DNA from: Streptomyces albidochromogenes
GTDB lineage: Bacteria; Actinomycetota; Actinomycetes; Streptomycetales; Streptomycetaceae
DNA: 32,542 nt
Reading direction: 5' to 3'
Assembly (NCBI RefSeq): GCF_005981925.1
Contig: NZ_VBVX01000042.1
Location: 1-32,542, forward strand
Position numbers and translations under genes: made by a program. Of the stretch, positions 8,796 through 16,258 are shown in pieces. Position 1 is the first letter of the stretch; each line of letters starts with the position of its first letter. The notes under the pieces were generated by a model. The model had not been told where the DNA came from and did not search any database. It saw only the letters and a program-made list of their open reading frames with translations.

Positions 8796-8812
8796 CCGGA
8801 GCCGCGCTCCGG
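8796..8812 (+). terminator. Hairpin after the LLM gene
   Basis: CCGGAGC and GCTCCGG (7-bp arms) flank a 3-base loop, 13 bases after the stop at 8783. No U-tract follows, which is usual for Streptomyces terminators. Confidence 0.45.
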
Positions 8813-8877
8813 TGGCCGGCGCCGCGGCCGGGCCCGGCGAGTGCGGGCGTTTCGCGCCGTAGATCATCCGCGCTGCC

Positions 8878-8883
8878 TAGGCT
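8878..8883 (+). promoter_or_regulatory. -10 box (TAGGCT) for the mycothiol-enzyme gene
   Basis: TAGGCT ends 7 bases before the ATG at 8891 and no Shine-Dalgarno is present. It is the same hexamer as at 3861-3866. Confidence 0.5.
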
Positions 8884-8890
8884 GTCCCGT

Positions 8891-9589
8891 ATGAACGGGG
8901 AAACGGTTCTGGCGGCCTTCAGGGCCGAGTCGCAGCGCCTGTACGAGAAGGTCTGCTCGCTGCCCGAAGGGGAGTGGGACCGGCCGAGCCCGTGCGCTCC
9001 CTGGACCGTGCGCGAGGTGTTCGCCCACCTGACGACCGCCGTGGGCCGGGTCGGGAGCATGCTGGCGGAGCCCGAGCCGCGGCCGTCGGGGGTACTGGTG
9101 ACGGCTGCCGGCTACTACGCCCCGGACGAGCGCTTCTCGCCCGGCGCCAACGGCACGCGGGTCGGGGCGGCCCAGGAGACGGCGGCCGCGTACGACGACG
9201 GCCGGGCCCTGGCCGAACACTTCGACGCCGTCTGGCGTGCCGTCGCCGCCTCCTGCGCGAAGGAGCCGCCGGAGCGGCTGGTCCGTACCCGGCACGGCGA
9301 TCCGATGCTGCTGTCGGACTTCCTCGTCACCCGGGTCGTCGAGGTGTGCGTGCACGGTTTCGACGTGGCCGCGGGGCTCGGCTGCCGGCCGTGGCCGACC
9401 GGCGAGGCGGCGGACGTGGTGGCGCGGCTGCTGCTGGACGGGGAGCCGTACGACAGGCCGGTCACGGTGGCGGGAGCCGGCTGGGACCGTACGACGTTCC
9501 TGCGCAAGGCGACCGGGCGGCTGCCGATGACCGAGGCCGAACGCGCGGCTGCCGAGCGGTACGGCCTGCGCCGCCTGACGCTGGGCTGA
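8891..9589 (+). CDS. Maleylpyruvate-isomerase-family mycothiol-dependent enzyme (DinB/MDMPI fold)
   Basis: The protein has 232 residues. The N-terminal four-helix DinB/MDMPI domain shows the metal-ligand pattern of mycothiol-dependent maleylpyruvate isomerase: His46 in VFAHL, Glu151 and His155 in VVEVCVHGFD (E-x3-H). The short C-terminal part (about 170-232) resembles the MDMPI C-domain. Such proteins use mycothiol, the actinobacterial glutathione substitute, for isomerisation or thiol conjugation; most members have no known substrate. It stands alone and converges on kptA, with a 15-base gap. Confidence 0.8.
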   Translation: MNGETVLAAFRAESQRLYEKVCSLPEGEWDRPSPCAPWTVREVFAHLTTAVGRVGSMLAEPEPRPSGVLVTAAGYYAPDERFSPGANGTRVGAAQETAAAYDDGRALAEHFDAVWRAVAASCAKEPPERLVRTRHGDPMLLSDFLVTRVVEVCVHGFDVAAGLGCRPWPTGEAADVVARLLLDGEPYDRPVTVAGAGWDRTTFLRKATGRLPMTEAERAAAERYGLRRLTLG

Positions 9590-9607
9590 GGCCGGCCGCC
9601 CGCCTCA
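9587..9607. terminator. Possible bidirectional terminator overlapping two stop codons
   Basis: TGAGGC (9587-9592) pairs with GCCTCA (9602-9607) around a 9-base loop. The two arms contain the stop codons of the converging genes. The stem is only 6 bp, so the call is weak. Confidence 0.35.
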
Positions 9608-10147
9608 CCCGGGGAAGCGCAGGTACTGGGGCGGCACGGACGCGGTGAGCCAGACGCCGTTGGCGCTGACCCGGAACACGTGGCCGGCCCGGTGCATGGC
9701 CCCGGCGTCCACGCTGAGCACGACGGGTGCGCCGCGCCGGGCGCCTACGCGGGTGGCGGTCTCGCGGTCGGGCGAGAGGTGGACGTCGTGGCGGGCCATG
9801 GGACGCAGTCCCTCCGCTCGGACGGCTTCCAGGCTGCGGGCTGTGGTGCCGTGGTAGAGGTACGCCGGAGGCTCGGCCTCCGGGAGCCCGAGGTCGACGT
9901 CGACCGTGTGCCCCTGGCTGGCGCGGATCCGAGGACCGTCGACCGCGAAGCGCTGCTTGTCGTTGGAGGCGACGACGTGGTCGAGCTCGGCGCGGGTGAT
10001 CGGGAAGCCGTGCGCGGCCGCGGCCCGCAGCAGCGTGTCGATCTCCACCCAGCCATGGGGGTCGAGCGTGATGCCGATGCGGCCGGGCTGGTGTCGCAGG
10101 TGTTTCGAGAGGTACTTCGACACCTTCGTGGTGCGTCTTTCGTCCAT
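9605..10147 (-). CDS. kptA: RNA 2'-phosphotransferase (Tpt1/KptA family)
   Basis: The protein has 180 residues from the ATG at 10147 (MDERRTTKVSKYLSKHLRHQ). It carries the Tpt1/KptA pattern: LSKHLRH (Arg18-His19), GPRIRASQGH (Arg75), LYHGTT (His99), and RVGARRG before the ADP-ribosyltransferase-like NAD site ending FRVSANGVWL. The enzyme removes an internal RNA 2'-phosphate by transferring it to NAD+, giving ADP-ribose 1'',2''-cyclic phosphate. In eukaryotes this finishes tRNA splicing; in bacteria, which lack that pathway, the role is unsettled (2'-phospho-RNA repair, or ADP-ribosylation of nucleic acid ends). The frame is open up to 10231, but the extension crosses DnaA-like boxes and has no family match, so I prefer 10147. 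Confidence 0.9.
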   Translation of the reverse strand: MDERRTTKVSKYLSKHLRHQPGRIGITLDPHGWVEIDTLLRAAAAHGFPITRAELDHVVASNDKQRFAVDGPRIRASQGHTVDVDLGLPEAEPPAYLYHGTTARSLEAVRAEGLRPMARHDVHLSPDRETATRVGARRGAPVVLSVDAGAMHRAGHVFRVSANGVWLTASVPPQYLRFPG

Positions 10148-10203
10148 CGCGTCAGAGTGCCCGGCGAGACGAGCGTCACGCCACTCATTTGGCCGACGAG
10201 GTT

Positions 10204-10257
10204 TGATCCACAACCAACTCAGCTTTTCCACAAGGCATTTGGCGGCTCTGTGGACAA
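10204..10257. promoter_or_regulatory. DnaA-box group between kptA and the MerR gene
   Basis: Three 9-mers lie within 54 bases: TGATCCACA (10204-10212, 8/9 to TTATCCACA), TTTTCCACA (10224-10232, 8/9), and TGTGGACAA (10249-10257, the perfect reverse of the Streptomyces box TTGTCCACA). The first two face one way and the third the other. They fill the 132-base gap and lie upstream of the kptA start. Confidence 0.6.
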
Positions 10258-10279
10258 CCGAGCTTGCTTATCAGCCGGG

Positions 10280-11218
10280 TTAACCAACTCCGCCCTGTGC
10301 GTGCCGGTTTGCGGCGAGTGCGTCCAAGGTCCGTGCCCGTACTTCCCGTTCGGTCGCCGCAGCGACGAAGGCGGCGGCGCTGGCCGGGCCAACCAGGGCG
10401 CACACCGCGCTCATTGTCTCCTCGGGGAGCGTGACCGTGGCGGGCCCGGAACCGGTGGCGACCGGCTCGGCGGCCCCCAGATGCCGCTGGAGGTGCCGGG
10501 TCGCGAACAACCGCATGGCACGGGCGAGTTCCGCGTCGACCGTCTGCTGGGCGAGCGGCCGCAGCCGCCTTACGAGCGCCGCCGCCTCCGTCGCGTCCGC
10601 GTCCGTGGGAGGGGTGTGGCCGAGGTAGCGGGCGAAGACGTGCTCAGTCGTGAACTCCAGGAAGCGGGCGGCGATGTGCTCCACCTGTCCGCGAAGTTCC
10701 CGCAGATGACCGGAGATCGCGGGCAGCGGGACGCCCGCTGCGTGCAACTCGACGGCCACGGCCAGCTCTTGGGGCGACGGCACCAGGAACTCGTCGTCCC
10801 GTCCCGGTACGCGCTCCAGCACCCCGAGTTCCACCGCCTCCTCGACCGCGTCGTCGTCGGGCCTGCCGCCGAACCGCTCGTCCAGCTCGGCGCGCGAGAT
10901 CCGGTCCGCCTCCTCGTCCGTCCACGGCCCGCTGACCTCGGTGACGAGCCCGAGCACCCCGCCGAGGCCCTTCCCCGCGTCCCACGCCTCCAGCAGTTCC
11001 TTGATGCTGGCCAGGGTGTAGCCGCGGTCGAGGAGCCCGGCGATCTGGTCGAGGCGGGCCAGATGCGTGTCGCCGTACACATTGGACCGGCCGCGCCGCT
11101 CGGGCCTGGGCAGCAGGCCCCGGTCCTGGTAGGCGCGGATCGTACGGACCGTCGCGCCGCTGAGGTGCGCGAGGTCCTCGATCCGGTATTCGGCCGCCGG
11201 CTGCCCGCAACCGCTCAC
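10280..11218 (-). CDS. MerR-family transcriptional regulator with large C-terminal domain
   Basis: The protein has 312 residues from a GTG start (GGGAG and GAAGG upstream). The N-terminus is a MerR winged helix: YRIEDLAHLSGATVRTIRAYQDRGLLPRPERRGRSNVYGDTHLARLDQIAGLLDRGYTLASIKELL (about 11-77), including the usual coupling helix. The remaining ~230 residues form an Ala/Glu-rich helical region without Cys or metal-site clusters, so it is unlikely to be a metal sensor; a small-molecule or oligomerisation domain is more likely. It is last in the minus-strand run behind the M24/SDR genes (26 bases after the small remnant), so it may be co-transcribed with them. Confidence 0.85.
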   Translation of the reverse strand: MSGCGQPAAEYRIEDLAHLSGATVRTIRAYQDRGLLPRPERRGRSNVYGDTHLARLDQIAGLLDRGYTLASIKELLEAWDAGKGLGGVLGLVTEVSGPWTDEEADRISRAELDERFGGRPDDDAVEEAVELGVLERVPGRDDEFLVPSPQELAVAVELHAAGVPLPAISGHLRELRGQVEHIAARFLEFTTEHVFARYLGHTPPTDADATEAAALVRRLRPLAQQTVDAELARAMRLFATRHLQRHLGAAEPVATGSGPATVTLPEETMSAVCALVGPASAAAFVAAATEREVRARTLDALAANRHAQGGVG

Positions 11219-11244
11219 GCCTTCACTCCCTCACCCGTCCCCGC

Positions 11245-11448
11245 CTACGACAGCGCCGCCCGTCCCACCGCCCCCGCCGCGGCGCGGGCCGCCGGAGAGG
11301 TCGCCAGGTAAGCGACGGCCCTGCGCAGCGAGCTTTCCTGGGAGGGATGGTACGGCCGCCGGATGGAGCGCGGTATCGCGGAGCCCGGCTCGCGCCGGTC
11401 GAAGGAGACCGGGCGAGGGGTGATGGCGTACGGCCCGTCGGTGCTCAC
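11245..11448 (-). pseudogene. 67-residue remnant, probably of a metal-dependent hydrolase (PF10118-type)
   Basis: A GTG at 11448 overlaps the SDR stop by 4 bases (GTGA) and opens a 67-codon frame. Its beginning, PYAITPRPVSFD, resembles the start of actinobacterial predicted metal-dependent hydrolases (PF10118), and its end, YHPSQESSLRRAVAYLATSP, resembles the C-terminus of the same family as I remember it. The central ~200 residues with the catalytic His/Glu motifs are absent. The simplest reading is an in-frame internal deletion that kept both ends and the translational coupling. The family match is from memory and needs a search; it could instead be a small real protein. Confidence 0.5.
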
Positions 11449-13214
11449 AGCGGCGGCTCCATCCGGGCGATCGCGCGCAGCGCCTTCGGAGCGAAGCGCG
11501 AGAGGAGGCGGGCGCCGCGCGCCTCGGGCGTCACCGGCACGACCGCCTGGTTGCGTACGACGGCCTTCAGGACCGCGTCGGCGACCTTCTCCGGCGGGTA
11601 GTTGCGCAGCCCGTACAGGCGTGAGGACTTTTGCTGCCTGCGCTTCTCCTCTTCCGCCGAGACCCCGGCGAACCGTGCGGTCGCGGTGATGTTCGTGTTG
11701 ACCAGTCCGGGGCAGATCGCGCTGACCCCGATGCCCCGGCCGGCGAGCTCGGCCCGCAGGCACTCGCTCAGCATCAGCACCGCCGCCTTCGACGTGCTGT
11801 AGGCGGGCAGGGCCCTCGACGGCTGGTACGCGGCCGCCGAGGCGGTGTTGACGATGTGGCCGCCCTGGCCGCGGTCGGCCATCTGCTTCCCGAAGAGACG
11901 GCAGCCGTGGATGACGCCCCACAGGTTGACGTCCAGGACCTTCTTCCAGTCCTCGGGCGTGGTGTCGAGGAAGGACCCCGACAGGCCGATGCCGGCGTTG
12001 TTGACCAGTACGTCGACGACTCCGTACTCGGTGGCGACCTTCTCGGCGAGCTTCTCCATCGCCTGCTCGTCACTGACGTCGACCGTCTCCGCCCAGGCGT
12101 CCGGCGCCCCGATGAGCCGCGCCATCTCCGCCGTACGGGCCGCGCCCTCCGCGTCCCGGTCCACCGCCACGATCCGCGCCCCCGCCTCGGCGAACGCGTA
12201 GGCGGTGGCCCGGCCGATGCCGCCGGCCGCCCCCGTGACCAGGACGAGCTGCCCGCCGAACCGGTCGGCGTGCGGACCGCTCGCCGCCGTGTCCCGGGGC
12301 GCGACTCCGGCGGCGGTGTCCTCGGTGGCCGTGACGAAGTCGCCGATCCACGCGGCCAGCTGGTCGGGCCTGGTGCGCGGCACCCAGTGCTTGGCGGGCA
12401 GCGAGCGCCGCACGAGCCGCGGGGCCCACTGCTCCAGGTCGTCGTACAGCCGCTCCGAGAGGAACGCGTCGCCGGTGGGCGTGATCAGCTGCACGGGGGC
12501 ATGGGCGTACGCGTCGGCGCGCGGCCTGCGCAGCCGGGCGCGGACGTTGTCCCGGTAGAGCCAGGCGCCGTGGGCCGCGTCCTGCGGCAGCGACGCCGTC
12601 GGGTAGTCACCGGCCGGCACCTTCTCCACCCGCTGAAGGATCTTGGGCCACTGCCTGCCGAGAGGCCCGCGCCAGGCCAGCTCCGGCAGCACCGGGGTGT
12701 GCAGCATGTACACGTACCAGGACTTGGCGCCCTGGCCGAGGAGCTGGGCGGCCCGGCGGGGGGTCGGCCGGGTCGCCCGCTTCTTGATCCAGTGCCCGAA
12801 GTGGTCGAGGGAGGGGCCGGACATCGAGGTGAAGGAGGCGATCCTGCCCTCGGTGCGCCTGACCGTCACGAACTCCCAGGCCTGCACGGACCCCCAGTCG
12901 TGCCCGACGAGGTGCACCGGCTCGTCCGGGCTCACCGCGTCCGCGACCGCGAGGAAGTCGTCCGTCAGCTTCTCCAGGGTGAACCCTCCGCGCAGCGGCT
13001 GGGGCGCCGTGGACCTGCCGTGGCCGCGTACGTCGTACAGCACCACGTGGAAGTGCGCGGCGAGCCGGGACGCGACGTCGGCCCACACCTCCTTGCTGTC
13101 CGGGTAGCCGTGCACCAGGAGGACGGTGGGCCGCGCCGGGTCGCCCAGTTCGGCGACGCACAGCTCGACTCCGCCGGTACGCACCCACCGCTCGGTGGCC
13201 TGCTCGATACTCAC
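11445..13214 (-). CDS. EphD-like alpha/beta-hydrolase fused to short-chain dehydrogenase
   Basis: The protein has 589 residues from a GTG at 13214, which overlaps the M24 stop (GTGA). Domain 1 (about 10-300) is an epoxide-hydrolase-like alpha/beta hydrolase: oxyanion motif HGYPDS (35-40), nucleophile Asp106 in GHDWGS, and His276 in AKHWVP. Domain 2 (about 320-589) is a classical SDR: TGAAGGIG (327-334), NNAG (405-408), Ser459, Tyr472 and Lys476. The architecture matches mycobacterial EphD, which acts on oxygenated lipids. An oxidised lipid or sterol-type substrate is therefore a reasonable guess, but inferred. A longer open frame runs upstream through the M24 gene and is not used. Confidence 0.9.
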   Translation of the reverse strand: MSIEQATERWVRTGGVELCVAELGDPARPTVLLVHGYPDSKEVWADVASRLAAHFHVVLYDVRGHGRSTAPQPLRGGFTLEKLTDDFLAVADAVSPDEPVHLVGHDWGSVQAWEFVTVRRTEGRIASFTSMSGPSLDHFGHWIKKRATRPTPRRAAQLLGQGAKSWYVYMLHTPVLPELAWRGPLGRQWPKILQRVEKVPAGDYPTASLPQDAAHGAWLYRDNVRARLRRPRADAYAHAPVQLITPTGDAFLSERLYDDLEQWAPRLVRRSLPAKHWVPRTRPDQLAAWIGDFVTATEDTAAGVAPRDTAASGPHADRFGGQLVLVTGAAGGIGRATAYAFAEAGARIVAVDRDAEGAARTAEMARLIGAPDAWAETVDVSDEQAMEKLAEKVATEYGVVDVLVNNAGIGLSGSFLDTTPEDWKKVLDVNLWGVIHGCRLFGKQMADRGQGGHIVNTASAAAYQPSRALPAYSTSKAAVLMLSECLRAELAGRGIGVSAICPGLVNTNITATARFAGVSAEEEKRRQQKSSRLYGLRNYPPEKVADAVLKAVVRNQAVVPVTPEARGARLLSRFAPKALRAIARMEPPL

Positions 13215-14080
13215 GCCGACTTCTCCTCTGCCCAGCGCCGCACGTGCGGCAGATCGTCGTCGAGCCAGAACGCGCTCTGCTCGGGGTCCTTGGAGTCCGT
13301 CACCACCAGGATCTCCTCGAATTTCGCACCCGTCCCCCGGAACCCGAGGTGCGGTTCGACCGCCCACAGGCCCGGCCGCGGTGGATGGTCGGAGAAGGTG
13401 TACGGGCTCCACAACGGCGACCAGCCGTCGCGGTGTCCGTGCAGGGCGTCGCCCGCCAGCCCTTTGAGCGCCTGCGTGCCGAACCCGAAGAGACGCGGCG
13501 ACCAGCGCCGCTCCTTCACCTGGCCGACCTTGTGGGCGATGACGCCGAAGGGGTACGCGCGGTGCCGGTTGGCGTATCCCTGGCGGGTCATGAGCCGCTC
13601 GACGTCCTCGTATATCTCCCGCAGCGGCCGCCGCTCGCGCACCTCGCGCAGGATCAGCTCGCGGTGCGGTTCGAGATCGGCGAGGAGCTTGTCGTGCACG
13701 GGGTTGAGGCCGAGGCATCCCGAGTAGCCGATGTCGGCCGTGAAGCCCTGGTGCACCGGGGCCATGTCGAGGATGAACGGCATCCCCGCCTCCAGCCGCC
13801 GGTTGGTGGGGAAGAACTGGAGCGGCACCCGGAAGCCGACGAAGGCCGTGCGGTCCCCGAACCACGCGAAGGGCAGGTGGAACCAGTCGGCGACCCCGCG
13901 CTCGCGCAGCCAATAGCGCTGCATCCGCGCCGCCTCGCGTTCCGTCACTCCCGGCTTGAGCTGGGCGGCGACGGCTTCCGCACAGGCATAGGCGAGGCGC
14001 TGCACCTCCCGGAACCCCCGCAACCGCGCGGTGAGTTCGCCCTGCGACGCGGAGACTGCTGAGACTGCTGCTGAGGTCAT
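13211..14080 (-). CDS. M24-family metallopeptidase (creatinase/aminopeptidase fold)
   Basis: The protein has 289 residues, containing only the pita-bread catalytic domain without the extra N-terminal domain of full Xaa-Pro peptidases. The five metal ligands can be placed: Asp105 and Asp116 (FILDMAPVHQGFTADIGYSG), His183 (IAHKVGQ), Glu242 (WAVEPHLG) and Glu255/256 (AKFEEILVV). M24 proteins include methionine and proline aminopeptidases and creatinase; the substrate here is unknown. It is the first gene of the minus-strand unit and is coupled to the EphD-like gene by a 4-base overlap, suggesting joint work on one substrate class. An AGGTGG ribosome site precedes the ATG. Confidence 0.85.
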   Translation of the reverse strand: MTSAAVSAVSASQGELTARLRGFREVQRLAYACAEAVAAQLKPGVTEREAARMQRYWLRERGVADWFHLPFAWFGDRTAFVGFRVPLQFFPTNRRLEAGMPFILDMAPVHQGFTADIGYSGCLGLNPVHDKLLADLEPHRELILREVRERRPLREIYEDVERLMTRQGYANRHRAYPFGVIAHKVGQVKERRWSPRLFGFGTQALKGLAGDALHGHRDGWSPLWSPYTFSDHPPRPGLWAVEPHLGFRGTGAKFEEILVVTDSKDPEQSAFWLDDDLPHVRRWAEEKSA

Positions 14081-14119
14081 GCCACCTGTCCGTCCCGTGT
14101 TGCGGTACGCGGTCGTAAC

Positions 14120-14141
14120 TTGACACTGATGAATGTGACAA
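14120..14141. promoter_or_regulatory. TetR-type operator candidate upstream of the M24/SDR operon
   Basis: TTGACAC (14120-14126) and GTGACAA (14135-14141) form an inverted repeat (6 of 7 paired) with an 8-base spacer, in an AT-rich patch unlike its surroundings. On the minus strand the right arm supplies a -35 element TTGTCA, followed 18 bases later by TACGAC as a possible -10. A repressor bound here would block that promoter. No TetR gene is in the window. Confidence 0.5.
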
Positions 14142-14294
14142 TGCTTGGCGGCGGCGTCAAGAGGTCTGCGTTACCTGTGGAAACCCGGGCGGGGAAACGG
14201 GCCGGCGGAAGCGGTGTGCCCCTACGGGCCCGTACGCCTTGAGTCGGACACCGATCCAGCCGCCTGGTCTGACGCGGGCTGTGCCGTGCGCCAC

Positions 14295-14300
14295 TACCTT
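14295..14300 (+). promoter_or_regulatory. -10 box (TACCTT) for the ABC operon
   Basis: TACCTT ends 7 bases before the GTG start at 14308. No ribosome binding site lies between, and CTGACG at 14269-14274 is a weak -35 candidate 20 bases upstream. Confidence 0.45.
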
Positions 14301-14307
14301 CGAGAAC

Positions 14308-15360
14308 GTGACTGTGATCGCGACCGAAAGCCTGAGCAAGCGGTTCCCGAGGGTGACCGCTCTTGACCGGCTCTCGTTGGACATCGGACCCGGTGTGACC
14401 GGCCTGGTGGGCGCCAACGGAGCCGGCAAGTCCACCTTGATCAAGATCCTGCTGGGGCTGTCCCCCGCCACGGAGGGCACGGCCGCCGTGCTCGGCCTGG
14501 ACGTCGCCACCAGCGGCGGGGCCATCCGCGAGCAGGTCGGCTACATGCCCGAGCACGACGCGCTGCCACCGGACGTCTCGGCCACCGAGTTCGTCGTCCA
14601 CATGGCACGCATGTCGGGGCTCCCGCCGACCGCCGCCCGTGAACGCACCGCCGACACCCTGCGCCACGTCGGGCTGTACGAGGAGCGCTACCGCCCCATC
14701 GGCGGCTACTCGACCGGCATGAAGCAGCGCGTGAAGCTGGCCCAGGCCCTGGTCCACGACCCGAAGCTGGTCCTCCTCGACGAGCCGACCAACGGCCTCG
14801 ACCCGGTCGGCCGCGACGAGATGCTCGGCCTCATCCGCCGCGTCTTCACCGACTTCGGCATCTCGGTGCTGGTCACGTCGCACCTGCTCGGCGAGCTGGA
14901 GCGCACCTGCGACCACGTCGTCGTGATTGACGGCGGCAAGCTGCTGCGGTCCAGCTCCACGAGCGACTTCACCCAGACCACCGCCACCCTCGCCGTCGAG
15001 GTGACGGACAGCGACACCCACCCCGACGGCACCCGCGCCGTGCGCGAGGCCCTGACCGCCGCGGGAGCGAAGCTGCACGCGCGCGTGGAGGACGGTCTGC
15101 CCGGGGCGGGCCACATCCTGCTCGTCGAAGCGACCGGCGAGGAGACGTACGACCTGGTGCGCGACACCGTCGCCGACCTGGGGATCGGGCTCGTGCGGAT
15201 GGAACAGCGCCGCCACCACATCGCGGAGGTCTTCCGCACGGCCGACGCGGCCGACGCGGCCGCCGCCGAAGCCGCCCCTGAACCCGCCGCCGTACAGCCC
15301 GCACAGCACGCCGCACAGCACGCCGTGCAGCAGAAGGGAGGCGGCCGCGATGCCGGCTGA
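14308..15360 (+). CDS. ABC transporter ATP-binding protein (CcmA type), first pair
   Basis: The protein has 350 residues from GTG 14308 (VTVIATESLSKRFPRVTALDRL); an in-frame ATG at 14239 would add a non-conserved tail and sits upstream of the putative promoter. Walker A is GANGAGKST (35-43), the signature is STGMKQ (about 135), Walker B has Asp158-Glu159, and VTSHLLGELE contains the switch His. After the ATPase core (about 1-215) comes a ~130-residue extension with an Ala/Glu/Gln-rich end. It pairs with the permease that overlaps its last 11 bases. ABC-2-type pairs of this kind export drugs, lipids or polysaccharides or act in cofactor insertion (NosFY-like); the substrate is unknown. Confidence 0.88.
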   Translation: MTVIATESLSKRFPRVTALDRLSLDIGPGVTGLVGANGAGKSTLIKILLGLSPATEGTAAVLGLDVATSGGAIREQVGYMPEHDALPPDVSATEFVVHMARMSGLPPTAARERTADTLRHVGLYEERYRPIGGYSTGMKQRVKLAQALVHDPKLVLLDEPTNGLDPVGRDEMLGLIRRVFTDFGISVLVTSHLLGELERTCDHVVVIDGGKLLRSSSTSDFTQTTATLAVEVTDSDTHPDGTRAVREALTAAGAKLHARVEDGLPGAGHILLVEATGEETYDLVRDTVADLGIGLVRMEQRRHHIAEVFRTADAADAAAAEAAPEPAAVQPAQHAAQHAVQQKGGGRDAG

Positions 15361-16258
15361 GCTCACGACACCGCAGGGCACCGACCCGACCCGTATCCAC
15401 AACATCGGCTACCGGTCGTACGACGGCCCCCGCCTCGGCCGGTCCTACGCCCGCCGCTCGCTCTTCTCGCAGTCCCTGCGCGGGGCCTACGGACTGGGCC
15501 GCAGCGCCAAGTCCAAGGTCCTGCCGATGATCCTCTTCGCGGTGATGTGCCTGGTCGCGGCGATCATCGTCGCGGTCGCCGTGGCCGGGCCCGGCATGAC
15601 CGACCTGCCGGTGAAGTACACCCGGTACGCCATCGTCATGCAGGCCGTCATCGGGCTGTACCTCGCCTCGCAGGCCCCGCAGTCCGTCTCGCGCGACCTG
15701 CGCTTCAAGACCGTCCCGCTGTACTTCTCCCGCCCCATCGAGCGGGTCGACTACGTCCTCGCCAAGTACGCGGCGATGGCCTCGGCCCTCTTCGTCCTCA
15801 CGGCGACCCCACTGGTGATCCTCTACGCCGGCGCGCTGCTCGCCGAATTCGACTTCGCGGACCAGACGAAGGCGTTCGCACAGGGGCTGGTCTCCGTGGC
15901 ACTGCTGTCCGTCCTCTTCGCCGGCATCGGCCTGGTGATGGCCGCCCTCACCCCGCGCCGCGGCTTCGGCGTGGCCGCCGTCATCGCCGTACTGACCATC
16001 TCGTACGGCGCGGTGTCCACGGTCCAGGTGATCGCCTGGGAGCAGGGCTCCACCGGGGCGGTCGAGTGGCTCGGCCTGTTCTCCCCCCTGACGCTCGTCG
16101 ACGGCGTGCAGACCGCCTTCCTCGGCGCCACCTCCGCCTTCCCCGGAGGCGAAGGCCCCTCGGCCGGCAGTGGCGTGGTCTACCTGCTCGCCGTCCTCGC
16201 GCTCATCGTCGGCTCGTACGCCGTGCTGATGCGCCGCTACCGAAAGGTCGGGCTGTGA
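15350..16258 (+). CDS. ABC-2-type permease, first pair
   Basis: The protein has 302 residues. A ~55-residue cytoplasmic N-terminus with IHNIGYRSYDGPRLGRSYARRSLF precedes about six membrane segments (near 58-80, 90-110, 140-163, 177-200, 207-230 and 275-297). The signature loop SRDLRFKTVPLYFSRPIERVDYVLAKYAA between segments 2 and 3 is typical of ABC-2/NosY-like permeases. The start overlaps the preceding ATPase gene by 11 bases, and its stop overlaps the next ATPase start (GTGA), so stoichiometric production is expected. Confidence 0.85.
   Translation: MPAELTTPQGTDPTRIHNIGYRSYDGPRLGRSYARRSLFSQSLRGAYGLGRSAKSKVLPMILFAVMCLVAAIIVAVAVAGPGMTDLPVKYTRYAIVMQAVIGLYLASQAPQSVSRDLRFKTVPLYFSRPIERVDYVLAKYAAMASALFVLTATPLVILYAGALLAEFDFADQTKAFAQGLVSVALLSVLFAGIGLVMAALTPRRGFGVAAVIAVLTISYGAVSTVQVIAWEQGSTGAVEWLGLFSPLTLVDGVQTAFLGATSAFPGGEGPSAGSGVVYLLAVLALIVGSYAVLMRRYRKVGL

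Noticed and set aside
13215..14141. Possible longer EphD-like protein starting upstream in the M24 gene
   Set aside because: The frame is open, but its extra part is the M24 gene read out of frame; the GTGA overlap at 13211-13214 and the conserved hydrolase N-terminus fix the start at 13214.
14239..14307. ATG start 23 codons upstream for the first ABC ATPase
   Set aside because: The added residues are unlike the family and the putative -10 box lies inside them; the GTG at 14308 gives the typical beginning.
15392..15400. GTATCCACA as a further DnaA box
   Set aside because: It is one mismatch from consensus and isolated within the first codons of a permease gene; too weak to call on its own.
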